Shown piece after piece: positions 1-12,297 of a stretch of DNA of 64,000 bases. The notes beneath the pieces are model-generated. The model made no database searches. It was not told the origin of the DNA and saw only the letters and a program-made list of their open reading frames with translations. Made by a program: the position numbers and the translations under genes. The stretch is taken from the NCBI GenBank assembly GCA_023375785.1, contig SZWC01007284.1, forward strand, positions 4,420-68,419. Direction: 5' to 3'. The DNA comes from Penium margaritaceum (taxonomy: Eukaryota; Streptophyta; Zygnematophyceae; Desmidiales; Peniaceae). Within the stretch, counting starts at the first letter, position 1. Every line of letters starts with the position of its first letter.

Positions 1-340
1 TCTATATCTATATCTATATCTATATCTATATCTATACCTATATCTATATCTATATCTATATCTATATCTATATGTATATCTATATCTATATCTATATCTA
101 TATCTATATCTATATCTAGATCTAGATCTAGATCTAGATCTAGATCTATATTTATATCTATATATATATCTAAATCTATATCTATATCTATATCTATTTA
201 TATATCTATATCTATATCTATTCTATATCTATTTATTTTTCTATGTGCATACCTATATCTATATCCATATCTAGATGTATATCAATATATATGTATACAT
301 GTATATCTATTTCTTTATATCTACATCTATATCCACATAT
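1..340. repeat. TCTATA hexanucleotide microsatellite
   Basis: The window opens inside a long array of the hexamer TCTATA, nearly pure to about 235 and increasingly degenerate to about 340. At 115-144 five consecutive units carry TCTAGA instead, which is self-complementary. The left edge lies outside the window, so total length is unknown. Confidence 0.95.
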
Positions 341-1960
341 TTCCCTGAAGGAGACATTCACAAAGGGGCCCAACTTCTTCCTTGCTTTGAATTAAAGAAC
401 CCGCTTTCTTGAGGCATCAGTGTCAAGGCCCGCATTTTGCTGGTGAGTTATGCGATGGCTCGCCTGCTAACCTAAGGATTCAAGGTGGATCGTCATCACA
501 AATCATTGAATGCCGGCTTAGGAATGATCTGCTCAACACTAGTCAGTTTTCTGCTCTTAGTTCAACTATGAAAGATTGTAAAACCTGATATGTATACAAG
601 ATTTTGATCTTGAAACCTCTTTTTAACCATGCTGTCGAATAAATCACTATACTGTACTTGCGATTAGGAAGCGGAATGTGCAAATGTTTTGAATAAGCAA
701 AACACGTGGAAATTTTGAACTTGGCATGCACCCTCCCTATAACGTGGTAGTATTCTTAGATTCCAAAGGGCATCTTTTTTGCTAATAGGCCGGCAGGGAT
801 CCATATTTGGTGAAAATGTCCATCAGGGCTCCATGTTTTAAGAAGGATCAAAAAGGGCTTCGTAGTCAAGCCGCATGAAAGACCAAGGTTGTTAGGTTGG
901 ACTGCCTTAATTAAAATCTTTTTTTATACAAATTTCTCTATCCATATTGATGTACATTTCTATCTTTGAATTTATAATCATATTTCTGTTTTCATATGTA
1001 TAATATTGCTATATCTATGGGCATATTTTTATCAATAACCATCTAATGTCGAAATGTAATCTTTATCTGTCTATATCTTTATGTTTGACATTTTCAATAT
1101 GTATTTGTAGTGTATAAGTTCAATTTCTTAGCTCAAACACCAGGTGTCGCCTAGCCAACAATGTGCATAAAGCACTAACATCGTATAGTGATGAAAATCT
1201 GTCAAGCCAAGGGCTTGCAATGGGAAATGAGGGGAGCTCCTTCCCACCCTTCCTTGCCACAAAATGACTCAAGGGAGGAGAGGGGTGAGCCCCTCCTCTA
1301 CCCCTCAACCATATTGCTTATGAAACCAAGGGGGAAAAAAGGTGCAACCCCCCTCTCTCCCTCACTTTTTGCATGGATGGCCAAATGTTTAGAAGGGGAG
1401 TTTCCCCCACTCCCCCAAATCAATTGCACCAAAAAGCCAATGATGATGAGAAGGGCGATTGTCTTCCTCTTGCCCTTGGCCACAAAATTGACAACACTAC
1501 AAAGGTGGAGAGGGTATATTCACCCCCTTCCCTCCCTCTTCACATCCAAAGACTATCCAAGGTGAATGAGAAGGAGCATCTTTCCCTCCCCCTTTCTTGT
1601 TAGCCGGAAGCTCATTGTTAGTTTTCGTGAGCTTGCAGCGACAGAGCCACCGCGTGCTCTGATGCAGCAAGGGGGTCCCCTGCTACCGTAGGATCTTTTA
1701 TGCGCAGCAAGCATGCCTTGTACACTCTGTTGAGAAACTAGCGGAAGCAAGAATTTTGGAGTTGAATCTAGTTAAAAGTACAAGTATTATACAAGGAATA
1801 ACAGCTATGCAAAGAGCTCAGCGGTGTGCTCTCACATAACTCCTGGCCATAAACTAGGGCGCAACGCCTTGCTAGGCCGTTAAGGCTGTCAGAGCAAGGG
1901 TCTCGGCAAAGCCACCGTCGCAACAGTTAACGGCCTTCAGGATGCTAGGGCGTCCACCTC
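341..1960. other. intergenic DNA, no gene recognised
   Basis: No open frame here resembles a known protein. 900-1110 is AT-rich with short TATCT/TATAT runs. 1180-1600 is rich in short C and A runs and gives only short overlapping frames on both strands, as expected of low-complexity DNA. Confidence 0.6.
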
Positions 1961-1964
1961 CTAG

Positions 1965-2130
1965 GCTGGAAAGCCTTGCCAGGCTTACAGGGGCCTTGGA
2001 GGGATTAACCTCCTCCCAGGGTGGCAGAGCTTGCCAGGCTTACAGGGATCCTGGAGGGATCACCAACATCGTCCTCCACCCAGGCTGGCACGCAAGTGCC
2101 AGGCTTATAAGGGTCTTGGGAGGAACTCCA
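1965..2130 (+). repeat. three imperfect direct repeats of about 55-65 bp
   Basis: The block GCCAGGCTTAYARGG starts at 1978, 2033 and 2098. Each copy sits in related context: GGCTGG or GGTGG before it and TTGGAGGGA-like sequence after it. Spacing is 55 then 65 bp, so this is a short degenerate tandem array. No coding role is evident. Confidence 0.6.
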
Positions 2131-2274
2131 GTAGCATCTTGTTTGAAGGTGATCTGGTGCTAAGGCATGGAGCCTTGCACGTGGTGTTGGAGAGATGATA
2201 CTGGCGATGCTGAGATACTGAGACGTGGCAGGACCTCCGCCTTTTATACTTGAGGTCCTGGCAAGTTGACCACC

Positions 2275-2460
2275 TGAACGAGAAGCTTCCTTCCGGTTGT
2301 TCAGGTCTGATGCCACCTCTGCCTTACTCTGGAGAAGCTTCCATCCAATGGAAGCTTCCTTCAGTCCTGGGCTCTTACTGATACCTGTGCTTCTCCAGAG
2401 GGAAGCTTCCTCCTTTAGGAAGCTTCATCAAGTCTTCAGGTGAAACTTCACCTGAAGGTT
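2275..2460. repeat. cluster of nested inverted repeats around GAAGCTTC
   Basis: Arms CTCTGGAGAAGC (2327-2338) and its reverse complement (2389-2400) enclose further GGAAGCTTCC units. GAAGCTTCC-type units recur through 2281-2427. A perfect 11-bp inverted repeat with a 2-base spacer lies at 2434-2457. The cluster could fold into several alternative hairpins and may be the edge of an old non-autonomous element. Confidence 0.6.
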
Positions 2461-3189
2461 GCTTGTTTATCAGGCCTTCCTATGGTGATCATTGATCTTG
2501 CCATGCTACCACATCAGGCCCGTTGATCAGGATCCACCTGAAGCTCACACCAGATTGACCCATTAATATCCAAGGGCTTGGGCTTCCTGAATGATTGAGG
2601 TGATGCTGTGTAGGCATTTTATTCAGGGTGCATGCTGTCTGTCCAGTCATCAGAAGTCTCTCTTGACCTCAGTGCCTGTGCAGCACCATGCAGGTCTATG
2701 CTGCCAGGAAGCAGGTTCTCTGCATGCGCATGCTTGTCCACAAAGCACCTTTCACACCCTTTAAGGCTGATCTCTAGAGAAAGTCTGGAATTTCTCCGTC
2801 AAGATTCTCAGCCGAGCCGCACCTGGTAGATTCACGGAAAAATTCGTAAAATCCTCTCAAGCCTCCGATTGGAGTGCCGTCTACGCCATGCTGAAGCAGT
2901 AAATCAGCACTATTATCACTCACTCCAACACACATGACGGAGGAAATTGGGTGTATCACCCTATCACCCCTAATGCAGGCCAACGACCAAAGGGGAAGAG
3001 AGGTGAGATCTCCCTTTTTGCCTTCCCTCTCACACTGGCGTATGGCGCATGGGGGTGGCAAGGGTGCAACTCTAACATCTACCACCTGCACTCACATGGC
3101 AGACAGACCCATGGGGGACGAGTGAAGGCCTTTATTCTGTCTCATCCCTCACAAGGGTCGACAGCCCAAGGGGAGGAAAAGGAGGCAAC

Positions 3190-3275
3190 CTCTCTCTCTC
3201 TCTCTCCCTCTCTATCTCTCTCTCTCTCTCTCTATCTCTCTTTCGCTCTCTCTTGCTCTCTCTCTTTATCCTCTC
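3190..3275 (+). repeat. CT dinucleotide microsatellite
   Basis: Interrupted (TC)n with occasional TATC and CGC units. The small R/E-rich and S/L-rich open frames across it are by-products of the repeat. Confidence 0.9.
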
Positions 3276-6200
3276 ACAAGGAAAGACAAGACAAGGGAGA
3301 GGAGGAGAGGACGTTTTTTCCCTCATTTCAACCCCATGAGAGGGCATGGATTTTATAAAATTCAAAACAACATCAAAGGAATTTTCGTGCCCTTGAAGAT
3401 GTCCACAACTAGTGCAACAGTTAGGAAGTTGTTGACCATTATGTCCAAGGTTTTAGAACCAAATTTGGTATAAAAATAGTTTTTTTTCATGAAGAATCTC
3501 TTTGTGGCGTAATCAGTTCAACATAGATTGAATGATAGTTCCTTCATTTGACATCCATTTTTTATCCTTTTTCAGTTGAAAGCTGAATTTGAGCTCCACA
3601 TTTATGCAAAATGATAATTTCAATAAAAGAAACATTTGTGTGCCCTAAGCATACAAAAAAGAAAATTCTACTCATTTGAACCCGTAGTTTGTCCTCTTTG
3701 GTCATGGATTCACCATCATAAGAAAGAGGTCAGAAACTCAAATTCTAATTCAGTATTTGATCATTTGAAAAAAATGCCATGGTGTTTGAAATTCACTTAT
3801 AAGAAAGAAAGGGAGGAGCAACTGGAAGTATTCTATAAAGTGAAAAAATCATCACAAAAACATTATTTTGATGGTAGGAATGTACAGCCAACTGTACGTA
3901 GACTATTGAAGAAATCTCGACACTTGGGGTATCATTTTATGGAAGCAAGACGGGTTCAACCAATTTTTTCCCTTGATGTATGGGCAGAACTCACAAAAAA
4001 ATTGAAAAAAGACTCCATAGAACGGTTCATAACAAACATAAACACACCCAGTTGCTTCTCAGTGTGAGTTACAATCTTGGTGTTTGTGCAACCCCTATGA
4101 AACCAGAACATGTTATGCATGGAAACTAATTCTTGATTGTACTCATGAAAAACAAACAATACATGCCTCATTTACCAGGTGGCTTAGGTACTCATTGCAT
4201 TGATTGAAAATGTGTTAGACATTCGTTTGATATGAGTGCCAAGTGCACAAATGACCTTTTTTCTTAATACACTAAGAAAAATGCAAATGACACAACCATC
4301 ACTTACAGCTTTCAATATAGGCAATGTTTGTACAACCAACGTGTTGATTGAACTATTAGAGTGCACGTTGTACAATTCTCGCACACCATGACTACAAAAA
4401 TAGTACCGAATATACAACCATCATGCAAACAGCACTACTAACATGAATAATGTATACTTCACACAAATAATTACCACAAGAATACTACAAATACTAGTTG
4501 TGCATTTGACAATAGAGATGATCTTAATAGTAACATTGCTGTCACAAAAATATAGACGCAACCCTCCAACTCATCAAAGACGTGATTTCCCTACACATCG
4601 CATGTTCAAAGTTTCAAAAGGATCATTCACAAGATGATGGGTGTTATATGTGCACCATTACGACTACAAATCCACTAAAAATTTCAATTTACAAACATTT
4701 TTGCCATTTAATCCCATTGAAGGAAGGCATACGTGGTATGCCGTCACTGAACATTCTTTAATCATGAGCACATTATTTCTTCATTTGGGAGTCTCTTGAC
4801 ATTTTTAAAAAGGTAAGGGGTCAATGTCATTGTAAAGCAAATCAAAATTCTTTTCAAAGTACATCACACGTGGGTGTGATGAGGAAAACGCATACCCCAA
4901 GTGGGTTTATAAAAAGGTGATGACCATGAAAGGCAGTGATCGTGCCAAGTACTTCATCTCATTTTTGTCTGTTGGTTACTCAAACGTGTCATAATTTGGT
5001 GAATCTACTAGTATCCATACACTTAGAGTTTTTACATGTTTAGGGAAATGTGGAATGTTTGAAATAGTGGACATTAATTTTATGGAGGGTGTATGCCTTA
5101 ACTTTGGACCATAAAATTTGACAGATTCCACCATATCCATGTGATGATTCTAACCACGACACTTATTGGAACTCAAGACATGCACAACATGCATTCTGGG
5201 TCAATTACGTCTTGTCATATGTAAAGTATGGTATGATAGAAAATATGGGAAATTCTGCTCCACGTGCCTGATACGAGACGACACCATTTCTGTCAGCTAT
5301 GTGGAAACATTTGACTTCATGGCACAAACACATAATATATTGATCACTGATGAAGGCAAGACCCATGGTTATGCAAAGATGGATCTATGTCCTACAAATA
5401 TAGGGATATTTGACACATACCATGGTAGCTTGACCACATGCATGGTATGTACTTGCAACTAAGATACTCATTGCTAGCACATTGATAATAGTATGAAAGT
5501 AGCAAAGGAGCTCAAAGGACCAAGAATCACACATGTGTTATCGTATTGAAAACATTTGACAACAGAAATACATTTCTTACATCTAAATGGTATTACCTGA
5601 AGAAAAAACAAGTTGTTTGGTGTATTCATGATATTTCTTACATGATATGCATTTCAATGGCCATGTCATTTTCTAAACTCAAAGGAAATTCTCTTCTTTT
5701 GGAAGTCAGAAAAATTACAAGTTGCGTTAAAACTATTCTAGAATGTACTAGGTTCAAGGTCTTACACCACAACCAAACTTCACACACCATGACATAGTAC
5801 GGGCATAGATACTGGTCGTAATCATGAGGTGATAATTCTGACCCCCCCCCCCCACAAACACACACACAATAACACGTTACAAGTAACAGAGGAGGAAGCA
5901 AAAGAGAAAGACAGATGAGGTCAGATTTGCCTATGCAGCAATGTACCTTGGTGGCCACACTATATCAGCCCCATGACTAAGGAACTCATAGTGATCATGC
6001 ACACAAATTATACACATCATCCAAAGGTCCCGAATAGGGAAAAATAAACAATATAAGTCAAGCACAATTTGAACCATGCAAATTATTTTCTGAAAAAGTC
6101 TACATGACATGTAACACTCCACCTTGTAACCTCCTTCTTAATGGACCAGGCGAGAGCAACCCTTTCGCTTGTTCATGGGAATCTAAAAAAACGTGTAGAA

Positions 6201-8589
6201 AGGCCTGTGGTCAAGATGGTTGCAAGCTAATCAAAGGAGCGAACCCTATATATGGAGATACTGCCAATTCATAGTGCATCTTACACATAGTGACCTGCCA
6301 CTTGTATCTGTTTTGTGCGACAAGATGCAATGGATTTTTTAACAATGTTGAGTGCAATTTAGTTCTTGCACATAAGAGGCACGTGGAGAATATAAATGTG
6401 CAAATCATGCAAGAAGATGCACCAAAATGTCCCTTCCTTTGCTGCTCTACCAAGTGCCACATATTTGTCTCCTACTAAAGTTGTGGGGATGTTGTCTTGC
6501 TTACCACCTCTGGTGCACTTTTCCCCTCCAATGATGAATACGTACCCCGTCTTGTACTAAGACCTTGGTGCATCTACCGCATAGTCACTAAAATTGAACC
6601 GAATGACCTGGAGACCATCTATTTTGCATTTGTAGTGATGGATAATGTCTATTGTGTCAACGGTGCAAGAAAGGTCTTGACCTAAGACCTACATGTGTCA
6701 AATGAATGGGGAACTTTTGAAGCACGAAAGAAGGATCAGTTCATATCTAATGTATATTCGAGTGGTCACTGAAGCATATATCAAGTTGTCCACAATCGAC
6801 TAGTATAGTAGAGCATCAAAGAAACCACCAAGTGTTCTGTGTGTTGAATTAAATGATGTCTGTCATCGCCCCTGGAGTGATTGGAGAGACCACTAATCTC
6901 ACACCCTCTGAAAGTGAAACATAATTTGTGGCCAAATCCATTAGTTTTGTCGTTTCCCACTCTCAATAGAGCCTTCATTCGTGTTCCAACTGACCACGAA
7001 TCCAACAAATTTTCCAACGTCCCATAGAATATTCATATTGTACTACTTTCTAAAAGACTCCTTTGTTTATGCTACCTCAATGATGGATGGAGAGAATATC
7101 AGAGATAATTGATGATTATAAGGACCACTACAAGATATCCCCATCGTCCCCATACAAAAACTAGGTCTTCCACATGGCTTCTTTTGAAACTCCTGTCAAC
7201 CAAACTCGATTCCAACTCCTCATTTTTATATCATGCAGATTGTTTGGTGTCATTTTGTGCTCACTTGAAACAACCAAGCTTGTTGCTTCCATCATCTACT
7301 CCTTTGGCCGTAACATAAAGATATCTTCTTGTAGCCTTATGTGAAAAGACAAATTATTGATTTGTAAATTTCTCATTATGAAATTGCGCAAACAAAGCAT
7401 GAACTCTGGAGTACTTTCCTGCTGGTGTAAACGTGTCTCCATAATCTTTCCCCATACTAAAAAGTACCATTTTCCTGTAAGACATACCTTGTGTCACTCA
7501 ATGGTAGTGTCATTCTGTTACTTAATGAAAACAAAGTTCTTCTCAAGTTCTCTTTTTCCATGTGGCAAGTCTACCGCTCGCTATGTGTTGTATACATAGA
7601 TCTTACTTCGTTCCTCCTTAACTTTCCACCACCACAGATGTACCATCTGAACATGTCATAGCCTAATTTACACCGGAGGAATAAATGGTGCTTTAGTACA
7701 ACCCAAACTGACTAGTCAACTGTCATTTTCCTCCTCTAATTCACATTTACCCCTAGCAGTGGTGTGATTGTAGATGTGTTTGTGACCACATTACACATGC
7801 ATTTATGCAACTTCCCAACTACTAGGCTGTTACCTCTTCGATACTCCTCCCCTTCCGTCATAGATATCGTATTTAATTCAGATTCTCTTGGCTTCATTCT
7901 TGTTCTAACATTAGTCGCACAAAAGGTTGCACTGATATTGGTTCACTTTGTGTTTTGTTGAAGGAGAGAGAGGGTGTTACTATTGATGGAGTAGAGTGGA
8001 AAGATATAGGGGATGATCGTGGAGCTGATGGTGTTGATGGTACTAATGGTGAAAGTTAATGTGTGGTGTTATTTCTCATCCCTAGAATGATGTCAATGGA
8101 TTGTTTTAACAAGAATGCGGCACATTATGAATTTATTTGCTGAAAAAACAACCCAAATTGGGAAACACATTGTGGAATGTACATGTGGTGATGGAGGTGG
8201 ATAGTGGTGGACTGAATGTTTGTGTTGAAAGGTGCCTTATTGTTTTGCAGAGTAAAAGTGTGGAAAACGTCACTACTTATAGACATTTAAGTGACAAGAT
8301 TCCACAATCTGTCTTGTGTCAAAATCATTACATTGCCATGTGTTTCATATTGTGCTTGGTCCCATGAAAATACTCCATTAACTCGTTCTATCAAGAATTC
8401 CTATTCAGTCAGTAAGAAACCGGCAAAAACAAATAATTCTGCCCCAAACAGGTGTTGGAGTCAAAGTAGCTGCAACAAATAATTCTTGATCATTCTCTCT
8501 AGCCACTAACTAAGGAATGTTTCTTTGAATCACACATATTTCCATTACTTCTCATTCCTATTCAACATATATTGGCTAATTATTGACGG
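3276..8589. other. AT-rich intergenic region, no gene recognised
   Basis: More than 5 kb without a recognisable protein, RNA gene or element terminus. The longest methionine-started frame is 143 codons (3636-4067, plus), lysine-rich, with no domain I recognise and no intron signals that would extend it, so I do not call it. A C12 run followed by (CA)n lies at about 5841-5870. Very old, unrecognisable transposon sequence is possible. Confidence 0.55.
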
Positions 8590-9430
8590 TCTATTTGTAT
8601 CATGGTTATTTCCTCATTGCACCTGTTTGGCACCCTTTTTGCATCTTACATATGTAATACAGGATATATGATGTTTCCATTTTGTACACCCTAGATGAAA
8701 CTTGATTTCCCCCTCATTATGGTCTTTTTACATCATAGTTGAGTCCTATGTCTGTCCTAATTAGTCCCGGATTACATCCTGTTTGCACCCTACTTGTGTC
8801 TTTGTTGCATCCTATATGTGCTCTATTCATGTCTTAGTTGTGATCTAGTTGCTCCCTTATACTGCCCTGGCCAAAAGCACATGCACAATAGTTTCACTCT
8901 ACTTGTAACCTAGTGCTATTAGTGTTTCTTCTAGTTATGTCCTATTTGAGCCTTCGTTGTGACCTTATCTTGCGTTGTTCTCGTCCTAGATGTTCCTTGA
9001 TTTTTCCTTAGCTTCACTTCATATGTGATCCAGTTGCTCGGTAGGTATGCCCTTGTGGTGTTTTTTTTCTTAGTAGTTGTGCGATTATGGCCCAAGTTAT
9101 GACCCAAGCTATGACGCAATTGTTGCCTATTTGCACCCTTAATATGCCCTAGTTTTGCTCTGTTTGTGTCCTAGTTGCTTTCTAACCACGTTCTACTGAT
9201 TTTAACATAAAGAGAACAGAAAAACCGAAATTTTCTCTTTTGGTTTTGAAGTTGCATCTTAGTTGTGCCCTTGCTACACCCAAGTTACACCTATGTTCTT
9301 CCCTGGTGGTTCCCTCTTTGCACCCTAGCTACACCCATGTTGGTCCTTAAGTGCAACCTAATTCATTATGGTTGTACCATAGTGACACCTTAGCTGCACC
9401 TTAGGTGAACATTATTTACTACCTAGTTGA
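8590..9430 (+). repeat. degenerate short-unit repeat field (CCTAGTTG / GCACCCT)
   Basis: The plus strand is built from recurring pyrimidine-rich words of about 10-13 bases, such as TTGCACCCT, CCTAGTTGTG and TCCTAGTTGC, repeated dozens of times with substitutions and variable spacing. No frame is conserved across units. It looks like an ancient, diverged minisatellite. Confidence 0.45.
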
Positions 9431-12297
9431 GAAGAAAACACGAAGACCTCAGTTCTATAAAGAAGGCTCTGACCTCAGTGCCATCCCTATCAATGGAAGT
9501 TGCAACAATTTACTATATCATGGTTGCGGATGCCTTTCACTGAGTGATCAGTGTCATACTCCTACAAGATAATGGCCCTCAAGAGCATCGGGTTGCATAC
9601 ACGCCACAAGAATTGCGAAGCCTTGAGCTCAGCAGCTCTTTTGAGCACTTGTAAAAATTGTGATAAAAAACTCCCTCTTCGTTGAAAGGGAGTCTCTTAG
9701 GCCCCATACCGCGGGGCCTGGGGGGTGCTGGAACCTTAATATAACCCAACCCCAAATGTTCCGAGTGGGGCTTTTGAAAGTGGTTTTGTTCATCAATTTT
9801 GAGGTATTTTTTTTGGATATGAGGCAAAAATAGCGAGTGTCATCGGTCGAGAGGTGAAATAAAAAAAATTGACAGGTACATGGTGTAGCATTTTGGGCCA
9901 CATCCGCGGGTGTGATATCTTCCAAACCTTTCTAACATCTGTAGCAACAATGGCATTAAAGAACGGGGAGCTCCCGTCGTCGATTGTGTTGATGTCCTGG
10001 CCCGCGCGCCGTTGAAGGCGTCATTATGAAACTGACTAAATTGGTTCTAGTTTAGCTACCGACGTTGCAACCGGCCCTCATGAGCTGTTGTAGAGTGGCG
10101 GGCTACCTCATGAATTGGCCTACAACGTTGCGAGCACATCGCGATGGTGGGATCGAAACTTGACGGTTGCCGAAACCAACTAATTAGTTAGAATCCTTTG
10201 TGAGGCCAAAACCACCACTTTAGTTGAACTAAATGGACTTAACAAAACTACTTGTTTTTTGTGCCCGTTTTAAAGAAATTTCAGTGTGGCACCTTCGATG
10301 ACATTTGATGCATCAATCTGTTTCTTCACACATTTGCGTGTTTTTCTACCCTTTTAAATGTACGTCTTGCTGTTGCAAGGCGAGTGCACGGTTTGACCCC
10401 AATGGACACACGGAACACATGCGAATGACCCTCGACGGTTTGACCACCGCTGCTTGCAACAAAATGAACTAATAGTTCACATGTATCGATTGAGCGCAAA
10501 AGTGGGCCATGACTATTTGTTGAACCTAGTAGTTACGTGGCTTCGTGCTTTTGTTTGACTATTTAGTTAAGTGCACAAATCGATAGTTCAAACTCATAGG
10601 CCGCGGCTGGAAATGGCTGAGGGGGAACGTTATCCAATCTCACTGACTTATTTTTTTCACCCCACTCCGTTCGTGGATGGATTTGGGTGAGCGATGTGCT
10701 TGAGGATGACGGACAGCAGTCGATTTTGTATAAAAAAGGCGAGGTCTATAGCTTGCGCAGGTGGATTTATGCGGGCTGTACAACATTATATGGCGTTTGC
10801 ATCTCGAAAATTTGAAATTGCAGCTAGGAGTGAACCTAGATTGCCGTTGAGAAAGAAACTTCTTTTCAAGCAAGCTTCCCTTTAGCCTACAAAATCTGTT
10901 AAAAACAATATCCCGCTCCTGTACATCCTTGGTGATAGAGCACCAAAATTTCGTAACAATTCGATGAAAACGTTTCTCGATTGTGCAATTGTGTAACGCA
11001 CCGGGATACCGACGATCGAGTGCCACTGGAAAGTGGGTGAGCAGGGAATGTTTCATCCACTTTCTGCTCGAGAAATTTGTTGGATATCAGACCTCTGACG
11101 TCATTAAGGAGGTCGGATTGGATCATGTTCCCACTCACCCATTGCCAGCCGCGGCTATAGCTGTAGTGGTCAGTTTCGGGGCACCACCGAAGTGAAGTAC
11201 CGCACGTCTCACCTCGGATGCGTGCGCCGTGCGACTCGGCAGATGAGTCCAACCGATCCACTTGTCGCCACTCATTCGTGCTCAGGAACGACTTTCCGAT
11301 GACGCGTTTTGTTCCCCTCGCCCGCAACAGCAGCAAGGTCTCCCTTTTTGACACCTTCATTTGGTGTTCCACTGGTTGAAAGCTAGCTACCACGAAACCG
11401 AGCGTGAACAGGCTCGACAGGCTTATGTGGTAGGGGTCATCGCTGACCTGTGCTTTGGCTCTAGGCTCGACATCTGAACCTGGAGGTGTCCGAAGTCAGG
11501 GCGACTCCGGAAGCGAAGGACGGACTCGTGGGGATTTGGAGTCCAGAAATCACTCCGTGAATGCACTCGACGGACCGCGCTCGGATACCTTTGGCGGTAA
11601 TGAATGACTGCTCCGATTTCTCCATGTTCATCGGGCGACTTCATATTGGGCTGAAGCCAATTAGCTGTGCCGGCGAGTTGCCGATTGCTACATGATGACG
11701 CGGGAATCGGCTGCCAGTCCCATCTAGAAGTTAGTTTGCAAAAGCGCCGGAACATGTACAAGGGAGCGATGTACAATATCCAAATCTGAAGGCAGTATCT
11801 ACCACTTGTTCCGATGCTCGCCATTTGGAATGTGGGTTCAGAATGCTTACTTCCGACCAAGCGACCACGGTATTCATTGCGCCCGCAGGCTCCATGAGAT
11901 ACTCTTCATCCGCGGTGTCACTTCAGGTCGCTTGGCCATTTAACGGCGACGCTCTCCACAACGCAGCTACTCACAGTCCCCTCTGGCAGCCAATCCACCG
12001 AAAGCTGCGGGGCCAAGAACGGAGCCCGCAGCAAGCCGCCTCTGAGTGCTTGCCTTCAATTGCTGAGCCTCGTCGCACCCGCTGCGCCGTTAGTGCTCCG
12101 CCTGCACCCCTTCGCCCTCGGAGACGACTGCGCGGCAACTCGTCGAATCCAAGACGCGAAGACGCTCTGAAGCTGCGGGAGGCGACCTCTCTTCTCCGGT
12201 TGTCGCCAATCCTCTCCAGCTCTTCAAGCTGAGGCGGCGCGATCGCTAGCCGACCAAACAAGCGACCCCCAGATTGCGGGAAACGCCCTCCGTTGCG
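9431..12297. other. unassigned region upstream of the DOMON gene
   Basis: GC content rises towards 12 kb. Frames of 135-164 codons occur on both strands (10899-11393 minus, 11423-11860 minus, 11825-12232 plus). None matches a family I recognise and they overlap antisense to each other, so I treat them as chance. The last few hundred bases before 12298 presumably hold the promoter and 5' leader of the downstream gene, but no clear TATA box or other motif was found. Confidence 0.4.

Noticed and set aside
3636-4067. 143-codon Lys-rich frame in the AT-rich region
   Set aside because: No recognisable domain, no flanking gene signals, and lysine-rich frames are common by chance in AT-rich DNA. I could not run a homology search.
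10640-11860. Minus-strand frames of 138-164 codons upstream of the DOMON gene
   Set aside because: They overlap other frames, show no domain or signal peptide, and have no clear exon-intron logic joining them.
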